Of a DNA stretch of 64,000 nt, positions 11,531 through 24,187 are shown in pieces; within the stretch, counting starts at the first letter, position 1; each line of letters begins with the position of its first letter. The position numbers were made by a program, and so were the translations under genes. The stretch lies in assembly GCA_021234155.1 (NCBI GenBank), contig JAJEKV010000005.1, forward strand, positions 17,034,089 to 17,098,088, written 5' to 3'. The notes beneath the pieces are model-generated. The model did no database searches, was not told where the DNA came from, and saw only the letters and a program-made list of their open reading frames with translations. This stretch comes from Isoetes taiwanensis. Lineage: Eukaryota; Streptophyta; Lycopodiopsida; Isoetales; Isoetaceae.

Positions 11531-11557
11531 AGATAAGATAAGATAAGATAAGATAAG
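11531..11557. repeat. (AGATA)n microsatellite
   Basis: Five units of AGATA in an otherwise non-coding stretch within the presumed Helitron-2. Confidence 0.9.
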
Positions 11558-12506
11558 AATTTTTACGTCCACGGGAACCCAACGGGTTATGGGACGGCAC
11601 ATGCAAGGGCAACAGCCCATCTAAAACCCGGGGACTAGGCCCCATCACCAAATACAATAACCAAATATTAAAAGGCTACCATGAATAAGAGAAGATAATG
11701 CTAATGCTAGTGGTAAATTTATGCTTCTAAAATTATCTAGACATAGCCAGTCCAAGGATTGGAAGGCCATTGATCTATGCAAGATGGAAGTTTAGTTTAG
11801 CCTTCTCTTCTTCTTTTTCCCTTTGTTTTTTCTCTTTTCACTCCTGAAAGTGCAAGGCATGAATTTGAATCCATGTTCTCGAATGATGCATGCCTCGGGA
11901 CGAATCCAGTCATCCTTTCTTAGTAGAGAGGCCTTGACTATCTGGGTAATATTAGCAGCCTATGTACTGAGAACAAAAAAAAGGTTTGAAGGGAACAAAA
12001 AAAAAGGTTTGAAGGAAGACAGCATTGCCATACACTTGTAGGCATATTTATGACTAACATTAACCATTATATAGACTATGTATACCCATGCAATTCGTTC
12101 TCACCTTCGAAATAAATATAACTTTTAGAATGTATATAGGGTGCTATTGAGAAAATATTTCCCCATTGTCTCCATATCAATGGACTTGTGGATGAGAGTT
12201 GTGACAAATTCAAGTTCAGAATCCAATTAAAAATCCATGTTATGGGGATCAGACAATTATAGAAAAACTCTGGTGCATATAAGGACATATATATGTATGG
12301 TTCGAGCCAAAAAAAATCCCCACCATGTTATGCACCATGTTCGTATAGATAAACCTATGTAAACCCCCTTGGTCCGAAGATCACCGACAAATGCTTAGCT
12401 TTGAGTCTTCCCGTCCTTCAAAATCTGAACAAGCTGCCCAGAAGCACAAATGCTCTTGCACAGGCAAATTACCTGCAAACATGTTTAGGCCAGTCACAAA
12501 GAATTT

Positions 12507-12572
12507 TTGGGTATATACTGGCATATACCCAAAATATGTTTGGGTATATATTGGCATATACCCAAAATATGC
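12507..12572. repeat. Two tandem 33-bp hairpins
   Basis: The unit TGGGTATATACTGGCATATACCCA folds by GGGTATAT pairing with ATATACCC and is repeated once at a 33-bp period (12508 and 12541) with one change in the loop region. Each unit ends in AAATATG. Confidence 0.85.
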
Positions 12573-13194
12573 CTATTACACACCGAGGGTTTGCACTTTA
12601 GGGGCACCTCGGCAACACAGAATATTGTCACATCAAATTTTCTCAATGCTATATCTTCCATATCTCCTTCGGCATGCAAAGGTCGAGATGATAGCCCAAA
12701 ATGAAGGCTACATGATGACTATTGCAATGTGAACATGAGATAGGCCTCAAAACATATAAGTCGATCCAAATCCACAAATAAATGCAATGCCCCAAAAGAG
12801 CTCCTTGGAGCATTGCTCCTACACAAAGGTATAGAATATCTAATGGATTTGCAATTAAAGGGCACAATGCCAACTGTGAATTAATGGTTTAAGGCTGAGG
12901 TAAAACAGATTCGACATCCAAGTTTAGTTGTGTAGTGGAACAAAGATAAATTTCTTTCTTGGCAATTAACTTTACACTAAAATCTAGATACACCACCATT
13001 GCACAACAAAACTATTAAGGAAAACCAGCTCAAACAGTGTTGCTTGTTCCTGATTACTCGAAATGTTCCATAGACAAGACCTCTTAGACCATCGCTATGG
13101 AAGATCCATCAAAACCTTGCCCCTTGTTGAACCCTCAAATTGCTACAATTGGATTTCACTAATTGATTTATATTTACTGTGAGTAAGTAGACAC

Positions 13195-13830
13195 TCGGCT
13201 TGAACAATATAGCATTGCCTTCCCCCATTGAAAACGTTTTATAACCAGCTTCTTTTGTTCTTTAATGTCCACTTAGGAAGCATATCAATAGCGTTTACCT
13301 GTTCAAAGACTTAAATCATAATGTAAGGTGGAAGTATAGTTACCAAAGAACTATTTTAATGATAATGTTGATGAAGCCAAAGACCCATTAGAGCTAAGGA
13401 AACTGGCACTCCTGTAGCTGAATCTGTCTCAACAGCTTCATCATCTGTTTGGCTAAATGATAATCTACAGGCAGACCAAGCCCATGCTCATACATGTCCC
13501 AAGTTAAACAAGACCTATTCATTTTGTTGCAAAAGAGCATGAGCATAAGCTTCAGCAGCTTGTTCCAAATCCTTCCCAATACCCTGCAAACATAAATAGA
13601 AAAATGGAAAGCCAATAGTTTGGAATATCAAATGATTAATTTGTTTCTTTACAATAAAAATAAACTCATGGTTTGTTTCGGAAGCATACGTGACCATAAT
13701 AATAGTCATCTCCAATAAGGACTCATTATCCTGCTCTGATACATGCCACCAAAATTTGTGAGCACACGCTGATACCTCTCATTGCTGTTATTGCCAGGGT
13801 GCTCCAAGGAAAATGTTGCTAAGAAATTGC
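13195..13830 (-). pseudogene. HRD3/SEL1L-like ERAD adaptor, broken gene fragment
   Basis: HRD3/SEL1L is an ER membrane adaptor made of Sel1 repeats that feeds misfolded proteins to the HRD1 ubiquitin ligase. Reading the minus strand: NERYQRVLT then FWWHVSEQDNESLL and LIGDDYYYGH (13790-13685), matching the plant HRD3 segment with WWQASEQGNE and IGDAYYYGRG. A donor GTATGC (about 13685) and an acceptor TTTGCAG (about 13585) bound an intron. The next exon reads GIGKDLEQAAEAYAHALLQQ, then FNLG, HMYEHGLGLPVDYHLAKQ and ETDSATGVPVSLAL in two frames, again collinear with HRD3. Weaker similarity continues (VNAIDMLPKW near 13290). Frame changes and stops make it a pseudogene. The retained intron argues for DNA-level capture, fitting the Helitron in which it lies. 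The family assignment is from recalled HRD3 sequence. Confidence 0.7.
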
Positions 13831-13939
13831 TAGAGCCCTTGCAATATGCTAGAGGAAACAAAAGTGATGGCTTGGAATATTGAGAGCCACCAATATGAGG
13901 GCATGAGTATCTGTCAGGGGGGCCTCTAATATCCAAAGG

Positions 13940-16900
13940 AGCAACTACTGCAAGTCATGTCTTCTATATAGTCAAAGGTGTAGAACACAATTTTTTTTTT
14001 TGTTTGAGAATCAATTGCTGCACAGGCTCTGACGCTTAAGAAATTTTCTTGCAATCATATGTGTATGGCTATTTCAATGAACAATCTTCTCTTTAACCAG
14101 GAACTACTTGAGGTTACAAACAGCAAAATTTGTTGCAGTGGACATATTGCATAAATTTTCTTTTTGAACTACAATAATTAGGGTTACTGTACACATCAAT
14201 CCCAACATCAAGGAGTTCCTGTTGGGTTGATTGATGAACTCCCTTTGGGTGCAGCAATTGACAGCTTTAAACAATTGAGATTTTGTCTTTGAAGAAATGA
14301 CTCCAGCATGCATGCTCCTATTGCAGGATCAGTGATAACATAGGTAATTTGATGACCATCTGTCAGAGTGTCCTCTTAAAATTAAAGATTGTGGTTCCAT
14401 TGCATATGGAGGCGGTTCTATATCCCTTTGTGCAAAGCCTTACCTTGTAGAACTTTCATCTCAGAAGCAAACACATCCTCAAACATCTAGTGCAAACATG
14501 ACAGAAGACAATGAGAAAGGTGCCAATGTACCAATGTGTTCGAAGCGGTAGCAGTAGCTGTTGGACTTCTATCTCCCCATTTGATGCCCCTCAATAAGTA
14601 TACTCTCCATTTTAGTTGCATGCAGGATCTTTGTCTGCTTGACTGGGAATTATGAGATACGTTCAGAGCAAGGAGGCATTGCACAATAGGATCACCAATA
14701 TTCTATTTTTTAAGCTAGGCTTACATTGTTGCTCAACTTCTTAACAACAGCAGCAATGTAGGACTTATACTTTGCAAAAACTGTTATTGTAACATCACTC
14801 TTTCGCTTTTTGAATCCTCGGTCGCGAAATGAAAGTGAACCGCAACAAAAAATAAGGTGGTAAAACTTGGGCAATAGAGCTTACAGACCAAGGTAAGTAA
14901 TCTGTTCCTTCTGATCTTGGACATCCCTCTAGATCAAGATCTCTACCTTTTCCTACTTATACATCAGTAAGTCAAGTCAGGATCTACCCTATTGTAATTA
15001 TTTGCATTCTAGTATACAATGTAAGAGGCGAAATAATCACGCTTATAGAGCAAGTGCTCTTAACTTTGAGAAGTCTTCTAATCTAAAAGCCTAAATTATG
15101 TTTACTCGTGACTGACCGACCGCTTATCTTGTGAATCTGCAAAGACATTGACATTATCCGCGATGCCCGGACTAATTGGCGAACCGGAGCGAATGAAAGA
15201 AAAGAAGAGCCATTATTATTCAGCAGGGATCTGTAACCCGCGGCCTTGATCGCCAAGAAGGAGCCCTCAAACGTTCGTAGTAGGTTGATTCTTGAGAAGT
15301 TTATACAAAGACGACGCTTGGTGTGAATATTTCGGATGTTATATCTTGCTCTCTGCATGCTATTTAGCAGGTCTGTTTGATATCAGACAATTGCTTGCAT
15401 GCGACACGCCAGGGTAGAAACGGGCACACTGGCATCCAAATAATTTGTGGAGATCAACTGCATATCAAGGCCGATTACATGCCCTGCTTTGCTGCAGGTA
15501 ATGTGATAATTGTTTATCTTGAATCTATGTTTTTTTTTTTATAACAACCCAATCAATTGTTTTAGGGATATATGGTCTATGGTTTCAGGAATTCTTATTT
15601 TTTACATCCATATCAAGTCCCCCTGGAACCCCCTGTTATTTTGCTACATATTCTAAACGAGGTGCACTCTGGACTACCACAGTCGTCGGATTCTTTGATT
15701 CTATGACCCAGATTGTATGTTGGGACCTGTTAGCACCTTTCGTTTCGCTTATTATCATTTATGATTGGAGGCGCCTATGATTTTGAAATATGAAATACGA
15801 TTTCGCCTAAGGTTTTGAGGGAATATCGAACCTCTATACGGCCCATATTGTTCCATATGTGGCGTTCAACAGTTTGGCAGAGAACTTCTTGAGAAAAATC
15901 TCTGCAAGACATGATGAGTGATGAACAAGTAGTGTTGTCTCTAATTTTTTCCTAGCCTTAGGATATGAATTTTCTTTGGCGAATATTTATCAAATGAGAA
16001 TAGCCAATTTGGCGAAAGTCCAAAAAATCTCAAGAAATTCTATAATCCATGAGGCAAATCTTCTAGCATTCACAGCAGATGCTTGAAAGTTAGAGTCGAT
16101 ATGATGTATTTGCAATGCTAGAATCTCTTTAACAAACTGTGCATGCATCTAGGTATCATGGACATGCCTAGAAGCTGGTAGGATTGTGCACATGCATAAA
16201 GGCCACGCAATTGGAACACGAACTTCACTTTGCCCGTCCCCGCAAACATGGGACAAGTATTCCCAAGGAATAAGACATGCTTGGAGAAAAAATAGCAAAT
16301 GGGAAATTGTGTTAGCTAGAGGTTGTGACCAACAAGGAAAAACATAGAAGTATCCTGTCAATAGGCCGAGAGGTTGCATGTTACTATTGTGAGATTTGCT
16401 ACACTTCTTCACGATCAAATTATGCTTTGCCGGACTTGGTTTGATAGCTACGCTTATGCTTCTTGGGACTTGAATAAAAAGGATTATAGAATATAACCAA
16501 CTACACCACAACTCACAACCATTTAATCCTTGACCAACAATAGCAATCCAAACAAATGCATTAAAAATGAGTCAAGTAATAGGAAATTATATTTCAATGC
16601 AAAAGGCAAAGGCACATTGTATACTATAAGATAGTTTTGTGAATGTTATGGCAAGACAATATTTCGGCATGGTATTTCATCGGTGATGTCTAGATGCATT
16701 ACTTTTTCTACAAACAAATTATGTCCAACATGCACCAATGCTAACAGTCTAGCTAGATTATATTATAAGTTAGTGAGGGGCGATGCTCACAACTTAACAA
16801 ACATCTCGAGTCTAAATAAATTAATTGGTGTCTTTCATAAAATATTAAGATGGGATGCCATTGTCAATAGAATGTATTCTAAGTTTTCAAGTTGAATACC

Positions 16901-17150
16901 TATAAATGCAAGCATACTTGCATAACAAATACATAATGATCTAGCCTAGCTGAATAATTACCCAAATAATATGAAGGAACCACCTAAGGATAGTTTCCTC
17001 ATGATTGAAGACAAAAAACATTTTAAGCTCATATAATAATGGAGTAGTGATGCTCATGTATTTATTGCCATGGACCCTTAGTCTTATTGAATGTTATAGA
17101 ACCAACTAAAATAGAAAATCAATACATGGGACCACGACGAGGTATTTCTA
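13940..17150. other. No further gene recognised
   Basis: Several short open frames occur (for example minus 14313-14104, 15358-15083, 16511-16149) but none shows motifs or supporting neighbours that I can defend. Parts may be more of the captured HRD3-like locus (upstream exons would lie here), but I cannot read them. A poly-T run at 15531-15540 and a T-run at 13991-13999 are the only simple features. Confidence 0.4.
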
Positions 17151-17164
17151 TTTCTTCCTTCTCT

Positions 17165-17350
17165 AATAAACGACGGCAAGGTAAGGACTTTTTTTAACTT
17201 TATTTGCATTGAGCATTCAAACTCCTTTTTTAACTTTATTTGCATTGAGTTTGCAACGATGGCAAGGTAAGGACTTTTTTAACTTTATTTGCATTGAGCA
17301 TTCGAACTCCTTTTTTAACTTTATTTGCATTGAGTTTGCATTCGAACTCT
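17165..17350. repeat. Nested tandem repeat
   Basis: A roughly 88-bp unit beginning GGCAAGGTAAGGACTTTTTT is duplicated (about 17172 and 17264). Inside each, CTTTTTTAACTTTATTTGCA occurs twice, followed by TTGAGCATTC or TTGAGTTTGC, giving a 45-bp subrepeat present four times. Confidence 0.85.
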
Positions 17351-18130
17351 TCCTTAAGTTAGAAATATAAGACAAATACCAATCTTTAACATGTGGGTCA
17401 TGCAGGATGAATGTACTCTCTAGCTATACGATCCGGCATGTGATAAATTCGTGGGACCTCATTCGAGATAGAAAATATTGTCTAAGGCACAATTTCTAAT
17501 AGACAGGAATGACCAAAACTCTGTTTTCAACTTCGTTTTCAACCCAATGACATTTGAAATGGCTAAACTAATGTAGCATTGGCATTGCTGAGAACACTGT
17601 AGCAGATATTCACTGTAGTTCTGTGATGATAAGTCTCAGTATTCTGTGGATTTCAAATAGTCAGACCAATCAAGGTTGTATTTATAGGATTTCAATAAAT
17701 CAGAACCACTCCATTTACATCTCATTACCTTTTGTAGATAGCACAGAGGTAAGACTCACGATCAAAATGGTATGACAAATACCTATATCTTTAACAATTC
17801 AAAAATGTTTTCAACATGTTACCTTGTTTTAAATTGTGCCTCAAAATATATTTGCAAATACTAAAAAATGTATCCTTCAATCAATAGATCCAAAAGAGAA
17901 AAACTGTACTGCTAGTAACAACAGTCTTCTAGATTTGCAGCATTGAATATTTACTGAACTGGAAGAAAAAATAAAGCTTACTCTGCTGCTAGAACAAAAT
18001 GCTTAATCTCAGGACCACCATGTCCACCATGCATGCAAAAACATATTATTTATGCCTGTTTCAGTGAATAGTCATAGCCGAAAAACTAAGTTACATGTAC
18101 TAAGTCACTAAGAAGGAGCAAATTAAGTAC

Positions 18131-18700
18131 CTAAACTTGCCAACCATTCAAGTCTTCTTCATGAGACATAACCACAGCAGCATGGAGGTCTTGTGAAGTC
18201 TTAGATTTGTTCCTCTCCTTGTAATTTCTTCTACTAAGAGACGAATTCCAAATGGCCAATGCGTTCTCATAAGGAAAATTTGTGTCATCATACTTACATG
18301 CATAGATACGAAGACTACTATCTAGATTCTCTGTCAACTTGTTACGTACCTTATTCTTCAGAATGCCTAACGCACTAAATGTTCGTTCGTCTTCCACAGA
18401 CCGAAGAATCAATGCTTGACAAAGATCTGCAAGCCTAAAATACTCTAACATACGCTCACAAAGCACTTGACTATTGCCAAGTATTGTCCACAACTTTGTA
18501 ATAATTGTTGGATCCTTCTTGAATTCATGCCGTCGAGAAACTTCTCACATTGTGCCCACATAGTTGCACCAAAACAAATAGACTGTTCCTTCAATTTCTT
18601 TTCATCTAAAATGCCATTAATCTTTGCCATGCCATTTTGAGATGATGTTGTACAAAAGTGAGAAGAAATAATCTTCAATCTTCCCTTAAAATCCTCCTGT
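18131..18700 (-). pseudogene. hAT-like transposase, C-terminal part (split by element A)
   Basis: The minus-strand frame reads QEDFKGRLKIISSHF at its right edge and, after one frame change, ADLCQALILRSVEDERTFSA and LGILKNKVRNKLTENLDSSL followed by AIWNSSLSRRN. This resembles the hAT C-terminal dimerisation region, where an E-R-x-FS motif is followed by K-x-R-N-(K/R)-L. hAT transposases excise and insert DNA with 8-bp target duplications. The frame runs without break into the left end of element A at 18701 and its N-terminal side resumes at 24253, so A interrupted this gene. It was probably already a relic or a domesticated gene; which cannot be told. Confidence 0.65.
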
Positions 18701-18765
18701 GGGTGTAAATATGGTTCTGCTACCCAAAAAAACGCGAAAGCACTAAGCACTTAAAGCACTTAGAG
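18701..18765 (+). repeat. Element A left TIR and subterminal motifs
   Basis: GGGTGTAAATATGGTTC, then TGCTACCC; the GGGT...ACCC also pairs within the TIR. Next come three AAGCACT(T/A)-type motifs. Confidence 0.85.
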
Positions 18766-18928
18766 GTCGACAAAAAACGTGACTTAGCTCGATCGATCTC
18801 CGGTTCCGCTACGCAATTTTCCTCCCCATTTCTGTTTCATTCCGACATTACAAACAGTTTCCCTAATCCCTTCCTAGGACACAACAATTGATCGCTTTCA
18901 AAGAACTAATCTTCCTCAATCAAGCAAA

Positions 18929-20613
18929 ATGGCGTATCGGGGCAAACGGGTAAGATTTTATTTGAGATTTACTACTTATCAAACAAGGGCTTGCAACCAA
19001 GTGCAAAATACAACCGGTTAGGAACAATGGGAATCGTTTTGGCAGAACCTTTCCAATCTAAGTCCAGCAATCAAGGTTCGCTTTGTCAAACCACATTCAA
19101 GGCCAAATTGATAGGTTATCAAAATTTTCTACCCGCACGGCCCTCAGAACAATGAAGTAAGAAAAACGTTTTTGCTTATGCTTTTTGCATGGGAAAATTG
19201 CCTGAAGGGTTGGATGATCCCGGGGCATAAGATCAATTGGGCTATATGGCTTACGGTGTTGTAATTTATCGTAAATGCAGCCCCGAAGAAGGTTGAAAAA
19301 GTAAAAGTTGAAGTGGATTTGAAGCCTAATATTTCGCAAAAGAAATTAGTAAGTCTATCCTAGATCGGAATGATTTGAAGCATAACCGCAATTAGTGACG
19401 TAAAGAATTGGTATGCTTGAAAATAAAAGGGCGTAGATGGGAAAGGAAATGCAAACTCTTGTTGTTAACTTGGCTACCGATGAGAAGAGTAATGACAAGA
19501 TCTATAAGACATTGTCCGATAAAAGAATTGCTATTGAAGAGCTTAAGTCCGGATTGCAGAGAAGAAGGCTTTGGTTAGCACAATGGAAATGGAGACAGAA
19601 ATAAGGGAGTTGGAAAGGAAGCTGATGTTTGAGGAGTACGCATATGAGTCTTTGGAGTCTATTTGCAAACCGTAAGATCCAGATCTCTTGTGAAGAAAAA
19701 TTTCATTGGAGGCTAAATTGGTTGAAAAAGAGACTGAGATCACTACAGCCAAAGAACATTTGAGCAACCTTGAAAGTTTGAGGCAGATAACCAACACTCC
19801 TTTCTGCATCAACACTATTAAAAGAACACTTCCAGGTTTTTTGCAAAGTTCTTGTACTGCTTGTGGTTTAACATTTCATGATAAATACAAATGTCATTAG
19901 TTTTGGAATGTCAACATAAGTACCATTTGATGTGTGCTGCATTGTTAAGAGAAGGGAAATGTTTGAAATGTGAATCACATATTCCTGAAGATCTTTATGC
20001 TGAACTTGGGATGACTACTCCAACAGGAATAGAGCAGGTTGCTTCTTTTGATCCTATAAAAATTAACAAGAAAACTGATTTGGGGTCAAACACAGTTAGG
20101 GTTGATTTGGGATCTAATGTAGCTCCAAGCATGAAGTTCATGATGATGTTTACTTCAAATCCCTTCTACTAGCTCAAAGAGGAAGAAAAAGCAAGTTGTG
20201 ATTCTGATTACATTCCGATGAAGTGAATTTAGGATGTAAAGATGTGAGTCCAAGGGTGAGAAGTGCCAAGAAAGTTCTAAATTCTCAGATCGTAATTGGA
20301 GGCGTATTATTGGGAATGATGACAATGAAGTTGACCATGTGTTAGATACTTCAACAAGTAAGAAGAAACTGAAAGAGGTTAAGAAGAAAGGCAATGTAAG
20401 GGACAAGTAAGAAGAATCAAAGAGGTTAACAAGAAAGTGGATCCAATCAGAAAGTATCCATTGAGGAAGAGAAAGAAATTTGAATCTGCAGAAGCAGGGG
20501 AGGACCAGGAGCTGCCAGGAAATAAGATTCCTCATGTTGATCTTACTGTTGGTCAAGGCATTCAAGTGGAGAATCAAGATGCCATTAATCAAGGTATAAA
20601 ACAAGAATCTTGA
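18929..20613 (+). pseudogene. Element A gene 1: coiled-coil plus RING-like zinc protein, broken
   Basis: Starting from MAYRGKR at 18929, the coding is in pieces. 19440-19780 gives DKRIAIEELKSG, then LVEKETEITTAKEHLSNLE, a coiled coil. About 19848-19990 gives SSCTACGLTF, then LECQHKYHLMCAALLREGKC and LKC: a Cys/His order (C-x2-C ... C-x-H-x2-H-x2-C ... C-x2-C) like a compact RING. The tail has a basic patch, IRKYPLRKRKK (20450-20480), a likely nuclear signal. Element B carries a protein of the same build at 33.35-34.1 kb, so this is a conserved accessory gene of the family. A role as transposition cofactor or ubiquitin-type ligase is only inferred. Frame changes are present in the coiled coil and before the zinc cluster. 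Confidence 0.6.
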
Positions 20614-21100
20614 AAAAGTAATGGATGCTCTTATGGAAAGTCAAACATCTCTTTGAGAACACTAATTCATAAGTTGTAATGTTCAGGTATTCACAAATCT
20701 GTCCCAACCAAGAGGACTTTTGTGTTTCCAATTTAACTTCCAGTCTACATATGACTTTTAATTTGAATTCATCCTTTCAAGTATCATTCAAACTTGTATT
20801 CACTTAATTAATTGTCTAACTAATAGGTCATCCGACTTGATAAGCACAATTGTTGACAATTGTTGCATTTTAGTACATAGAAATCTACCCCTTCATCATT
20901 CCCTTCTTCAAAGATTTACAAGACAAAATTGTCACCAACTTATCATGGAACTCATTAGACCATCTTCATCCTCCTCTTCTTCTTCCTCACCATCATACTC
21001 TGGCTTCATCTTGCAGATCCGCCATCACCTATACTCTTAGGCTCTTTCAACTTCAAAATCAATCTTTTCCCAATCACCTATTCGACTCATACTCATGCAT

Positions 21101-24100
21101 TTATCCCACTTTAAATTGAATGCAGGAGTTGCAAAAGCATGACAAAGTTCTATGAGCTACCTTCAAAGAATTCTCCTTGTCACATGGTCTTATGCAATGT
21201 AGCTTTGTTGTTCCCTTTAAAAGTATGGCATTCAAATCTGTCTCGATCTATCCTGTCTTTGAAGACTCAATCTCCCGAAATACCTGCAATAATATATGAA
21301 CTGTAAGTGTTTGAAGTGCTTGAAGTGCTTTTACACCCAAAATTTCATGACAATCAAGAAACTTGCAAATACATTTCAAAGAATGATGAATTACAAAAAG
21401 GCACAAAGGGCGCCCTTTTAAAGTGAGGCATGAGAATATCTATGATCTATCTATATTTGAAGACTCTACATCATAGAAATACATTGTGAATAATAAGTCT
21501 TTGTAAGTGCTTAGGTCGCGTCTGATGTTTGACAACCGAATTCATAACAGTGCAAGAAAGTTAGCAAGTTTCTAATAAAGTAGAATTGCAAGTAAACATA
21601 GAATTTACCTTTTGATGTCGAAGATCGGATGGATGATTTTGAAAGTACCATTGAGAAATGCAACCACCTCCTTTGCACATTGCAATTTCCAGCCATTATA
21701 CTTCATTTGCTCTTGAGTTAATATCCTTTTTATAACCTGCTCCAAAGACCATCATGCTCACCTTTGCCATGTGAACTAGCAAAAAAATTCCATAGAAGCT
21801 CCTTTCCCATTCTCCCATAAAACCTACCAAGAAAGTGGAAAGGTCTCAAAGACTTGAACTGTGCAGAACATCCATCACTCCAAAACACATGTTTCTTATA
21901 TTCAACTCCGATACTTGCCAGCCAATCAACATGCATTTGTAGACAATGTTGGACATATTACGTGTCATGTGTTTTGTCATCACTAATATAGAAATGAGTT
22001 TCCTTGACAATACCTTTGAGAGTTTGTTTCCTTCTCTCTTTAATTTTGAGTCCTTTTCTTCTTGCATTTCTCTTCCTCTTTCTTTTTTTTTTTCTTCTTC
22101 TTCTTCTTTTTTTTCTTCTTCTCCTTATCATACGAAGTTATATGCACTAGAATTGACACCTGGTCAGTATGCCAATGACAAGATTGAGCTTCCTGTTGGA
22201 TCTTAAATCCATAATTTTCAGCAAAATCTATAACAGAAACAATGGTATCATCTTGAAGTGTTTCCAAGCATTTCCTAAATTCCTTGGCTTGCCAATGAGC
22301 TCTATAATTATGTGGCACAAAAGATTTCATTGTCTTTGTTGCATGCTCATTAAATTCAAAAGGACTACCGATTTTGTAGGCTAATCTTGTAACCTTTGCG
22401 GTTTTCTTAGATGACTTCAAAGGTATTCTTCCTTTGGACTTCTTGCTGCCATGTTAAAGTCAATTGATCAGCTCATAATATGGAAGTATACTTGAATCAT
22501 GCTTTCAGTTTACTAAATGCACTTTCCAATATAATTCAAAAGTCATTACCTTTTCAAATACTTTCCAATTCACAATAACAATATTCTTCTTATTCCTCTC
22601 TTTTAGGACATGTTGGTAACCCGTAATACATTATAGCAAACTATTCAAATACAAAATAACATTACAGGTTGAAACAAATGAAACCATGTACTCACTTCTT
22701 TAAGCCACACTTTGTACAATTTCACATCAGACATGTATGTTTATGCCACTCATCACTCTCATCCTTTTGGGCACCACCATTCTCCAATAGTCACTACTTG
22801 ATTTGATAGTGTTCTCCTTGGCCATGCGATCCCACTGTCCACATACATACTTTGCACTTACAGTTTACAATCCTTATGAACACCATGTGGATCCGTCCTC
22901 ATATTGTTGATGGCCCGCCTTGCAAATTCAAGATGCAAAATGGTATTGGCAACAACAAGTCTCCTTTCTTGAAGTTTTCTTACATAGCTTGGCTTCAGCT
23001 TCTCAAAAGCCCAATCTGGACATCTTTATATTAGGATGTTCCTTCTTGAAAGCAAGGTACAATTGAACCTGAACACAATGGCAGTCATAAATTTAATTAC
23101 TTAAACACATAGAGAATGAAAACATTAGTGCATAACATGGTAAATTTCTGGCTGAAACTAATTACTCACAGGTCATTTCCAAAGAATGAATAGGATGATC
23201 AATTTTCTCACCGTTTTACCAAATGCTTCTTCACATGCTTCTTGTAAGGAGAAACTCTAGTATTCTCATCCCGAACTTTCTCACAATGGCTATTTCTTCG
23301 GGTGAGAATGCATCCTTTCTTTCTTTCTTTCAAACATTGACCAATCGCCAGCTTCGTGACTGCAAGTACACGCCTTCTAAATGCCATGGCAATACTTTTT
23401 CTTGGAACAGATAGAACCCTTGAAAGATGAGATTGATTAATCCCTCCTGTTGAAGATGCTGCCATTTGAAGGGTGCTTTTTCTTGCTTGCAGGACATCAG
23501 TTGTTCTTATCATTTTTTGTGATTGCATTGTGTCTCTAACATTCACAAACAGGCTTTTCATTACAGCCAAATCCCTGGGATCTGGTACATCTGCTTGCAT
23601 AGGCAAATGCTTGTTTCTTTTGAAAAGTCTTTGAAGAACTCTCCCTTTGTCCAAATCCTCGGGGAACGTTCCTCACAATATGATTAAAAGAATCATCTAG
23701 CTCTTTTGAGAGTTCTTGCAATCTTCTTTGACTGAGCCATCCTCTTCTCTTCTTATCATTTGGTGGACTGTTTTCCTTTTCCCTTTCTTTCATTCTCTTT
23801 CTCGATTCTCTTTTCCTCCTGGCTTCAAATTCCAGATAAATTTGCCTATTGTGATCATCGATGCTTTCGGAATTGGCAGTAACATGATAGTTTAGAGAAT
23901 TGGAATTGGAATTGGGATTGGGATTGGGATTGGGATTTTTGATTGAATGGAATTGGAATTGAGAATTGTCCGTGAGCTCTAGCCCATGACAACTTAGCTT
24001 GGGAAGAATGACAATCCAAGAAAGAAAAAATTTCCTCCAGGATCCCGCATCCGAGATCCCGCCAAACTTGACAATTGCTCTAGCACTTGAACACATCCAT

Positions 24101-24117
24101 GTCATCGATCCCCTCAC
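21101..24117 (-). pseudogene. Element A gene 2: transposase-like protein, broken
   Basis: From 24117: a low-complexity stretch (GGGATT hexamer repeat, Asn-Pro), then RRKRESRKRMKEREKE, a basic region; PRDLAVMKSLFVNVRDTM and RKSTLQMAA (23600-23480); DENTRVSPYKKHV (23250); an intron (donor GTGAG, acceptor CAG) of about 150 bp; QLYLAFKKEHPNIKMS and FEKLKPSYV (23060-22960); SVIDFAENYGFKIQQEAQS (22260-22190); an (AAG)n expansion at 22070-22130; YISDDKTHDT (22000); FWSDGCSAQFKSLRPFHFL (21880-21825); WNFFASSHGKGEHDG (21790-21745); and a Cys-rich end RTLSCFCNSC. Asp of DFAENY, Asp of SDG and Glu/Asp of GKGEHDG are candidate catalytic acids. One stop follows HDT and frame changes occur near 23650 and after HDG. 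Related proteins occur in elements B and C here. Confidence 0.75.
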
Positions 24118-24187
24118 TCCGGAACATGCATACTATTTCGAGTAACAACCCCCGGGTCGTTGAGAAAAAATTCATCGAAAGCATGCA

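Larger units (their letters stand above)
11257..17888 (-). mobile_element. Helitron-2 (minus strand): 3' terminus certain in form, 5' end tentative
   Basis: Read on the minus strand, GCCCAGCAATGCTGGGC (7-bp stem, 3-nt loop) is followed by ACCTTTT and CTAG, then T in the flank: the canonical Helitron 3' end. A possible 5' end is TCTATTG at 17888 (minus), preceded by A, which resembles the TCTATTG start of the better-supported Helitron at 45775. If right, the element is 6.6 kb. No Rep/helicase gene is visible; it carries a broken HRD3-like gene on the same strand, as expected of a non-autonomous gene-capturing Helitron. The extent is inference; the terminus is seen directly. Confidence 0.4.

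Noticed and set aside
22040-22140. Polylysine tract in the element A transposase frame
   Set aside because: Caused by an (AAG)n microsatellite expansion, probably intronic or a later insertion, not a functional domain.
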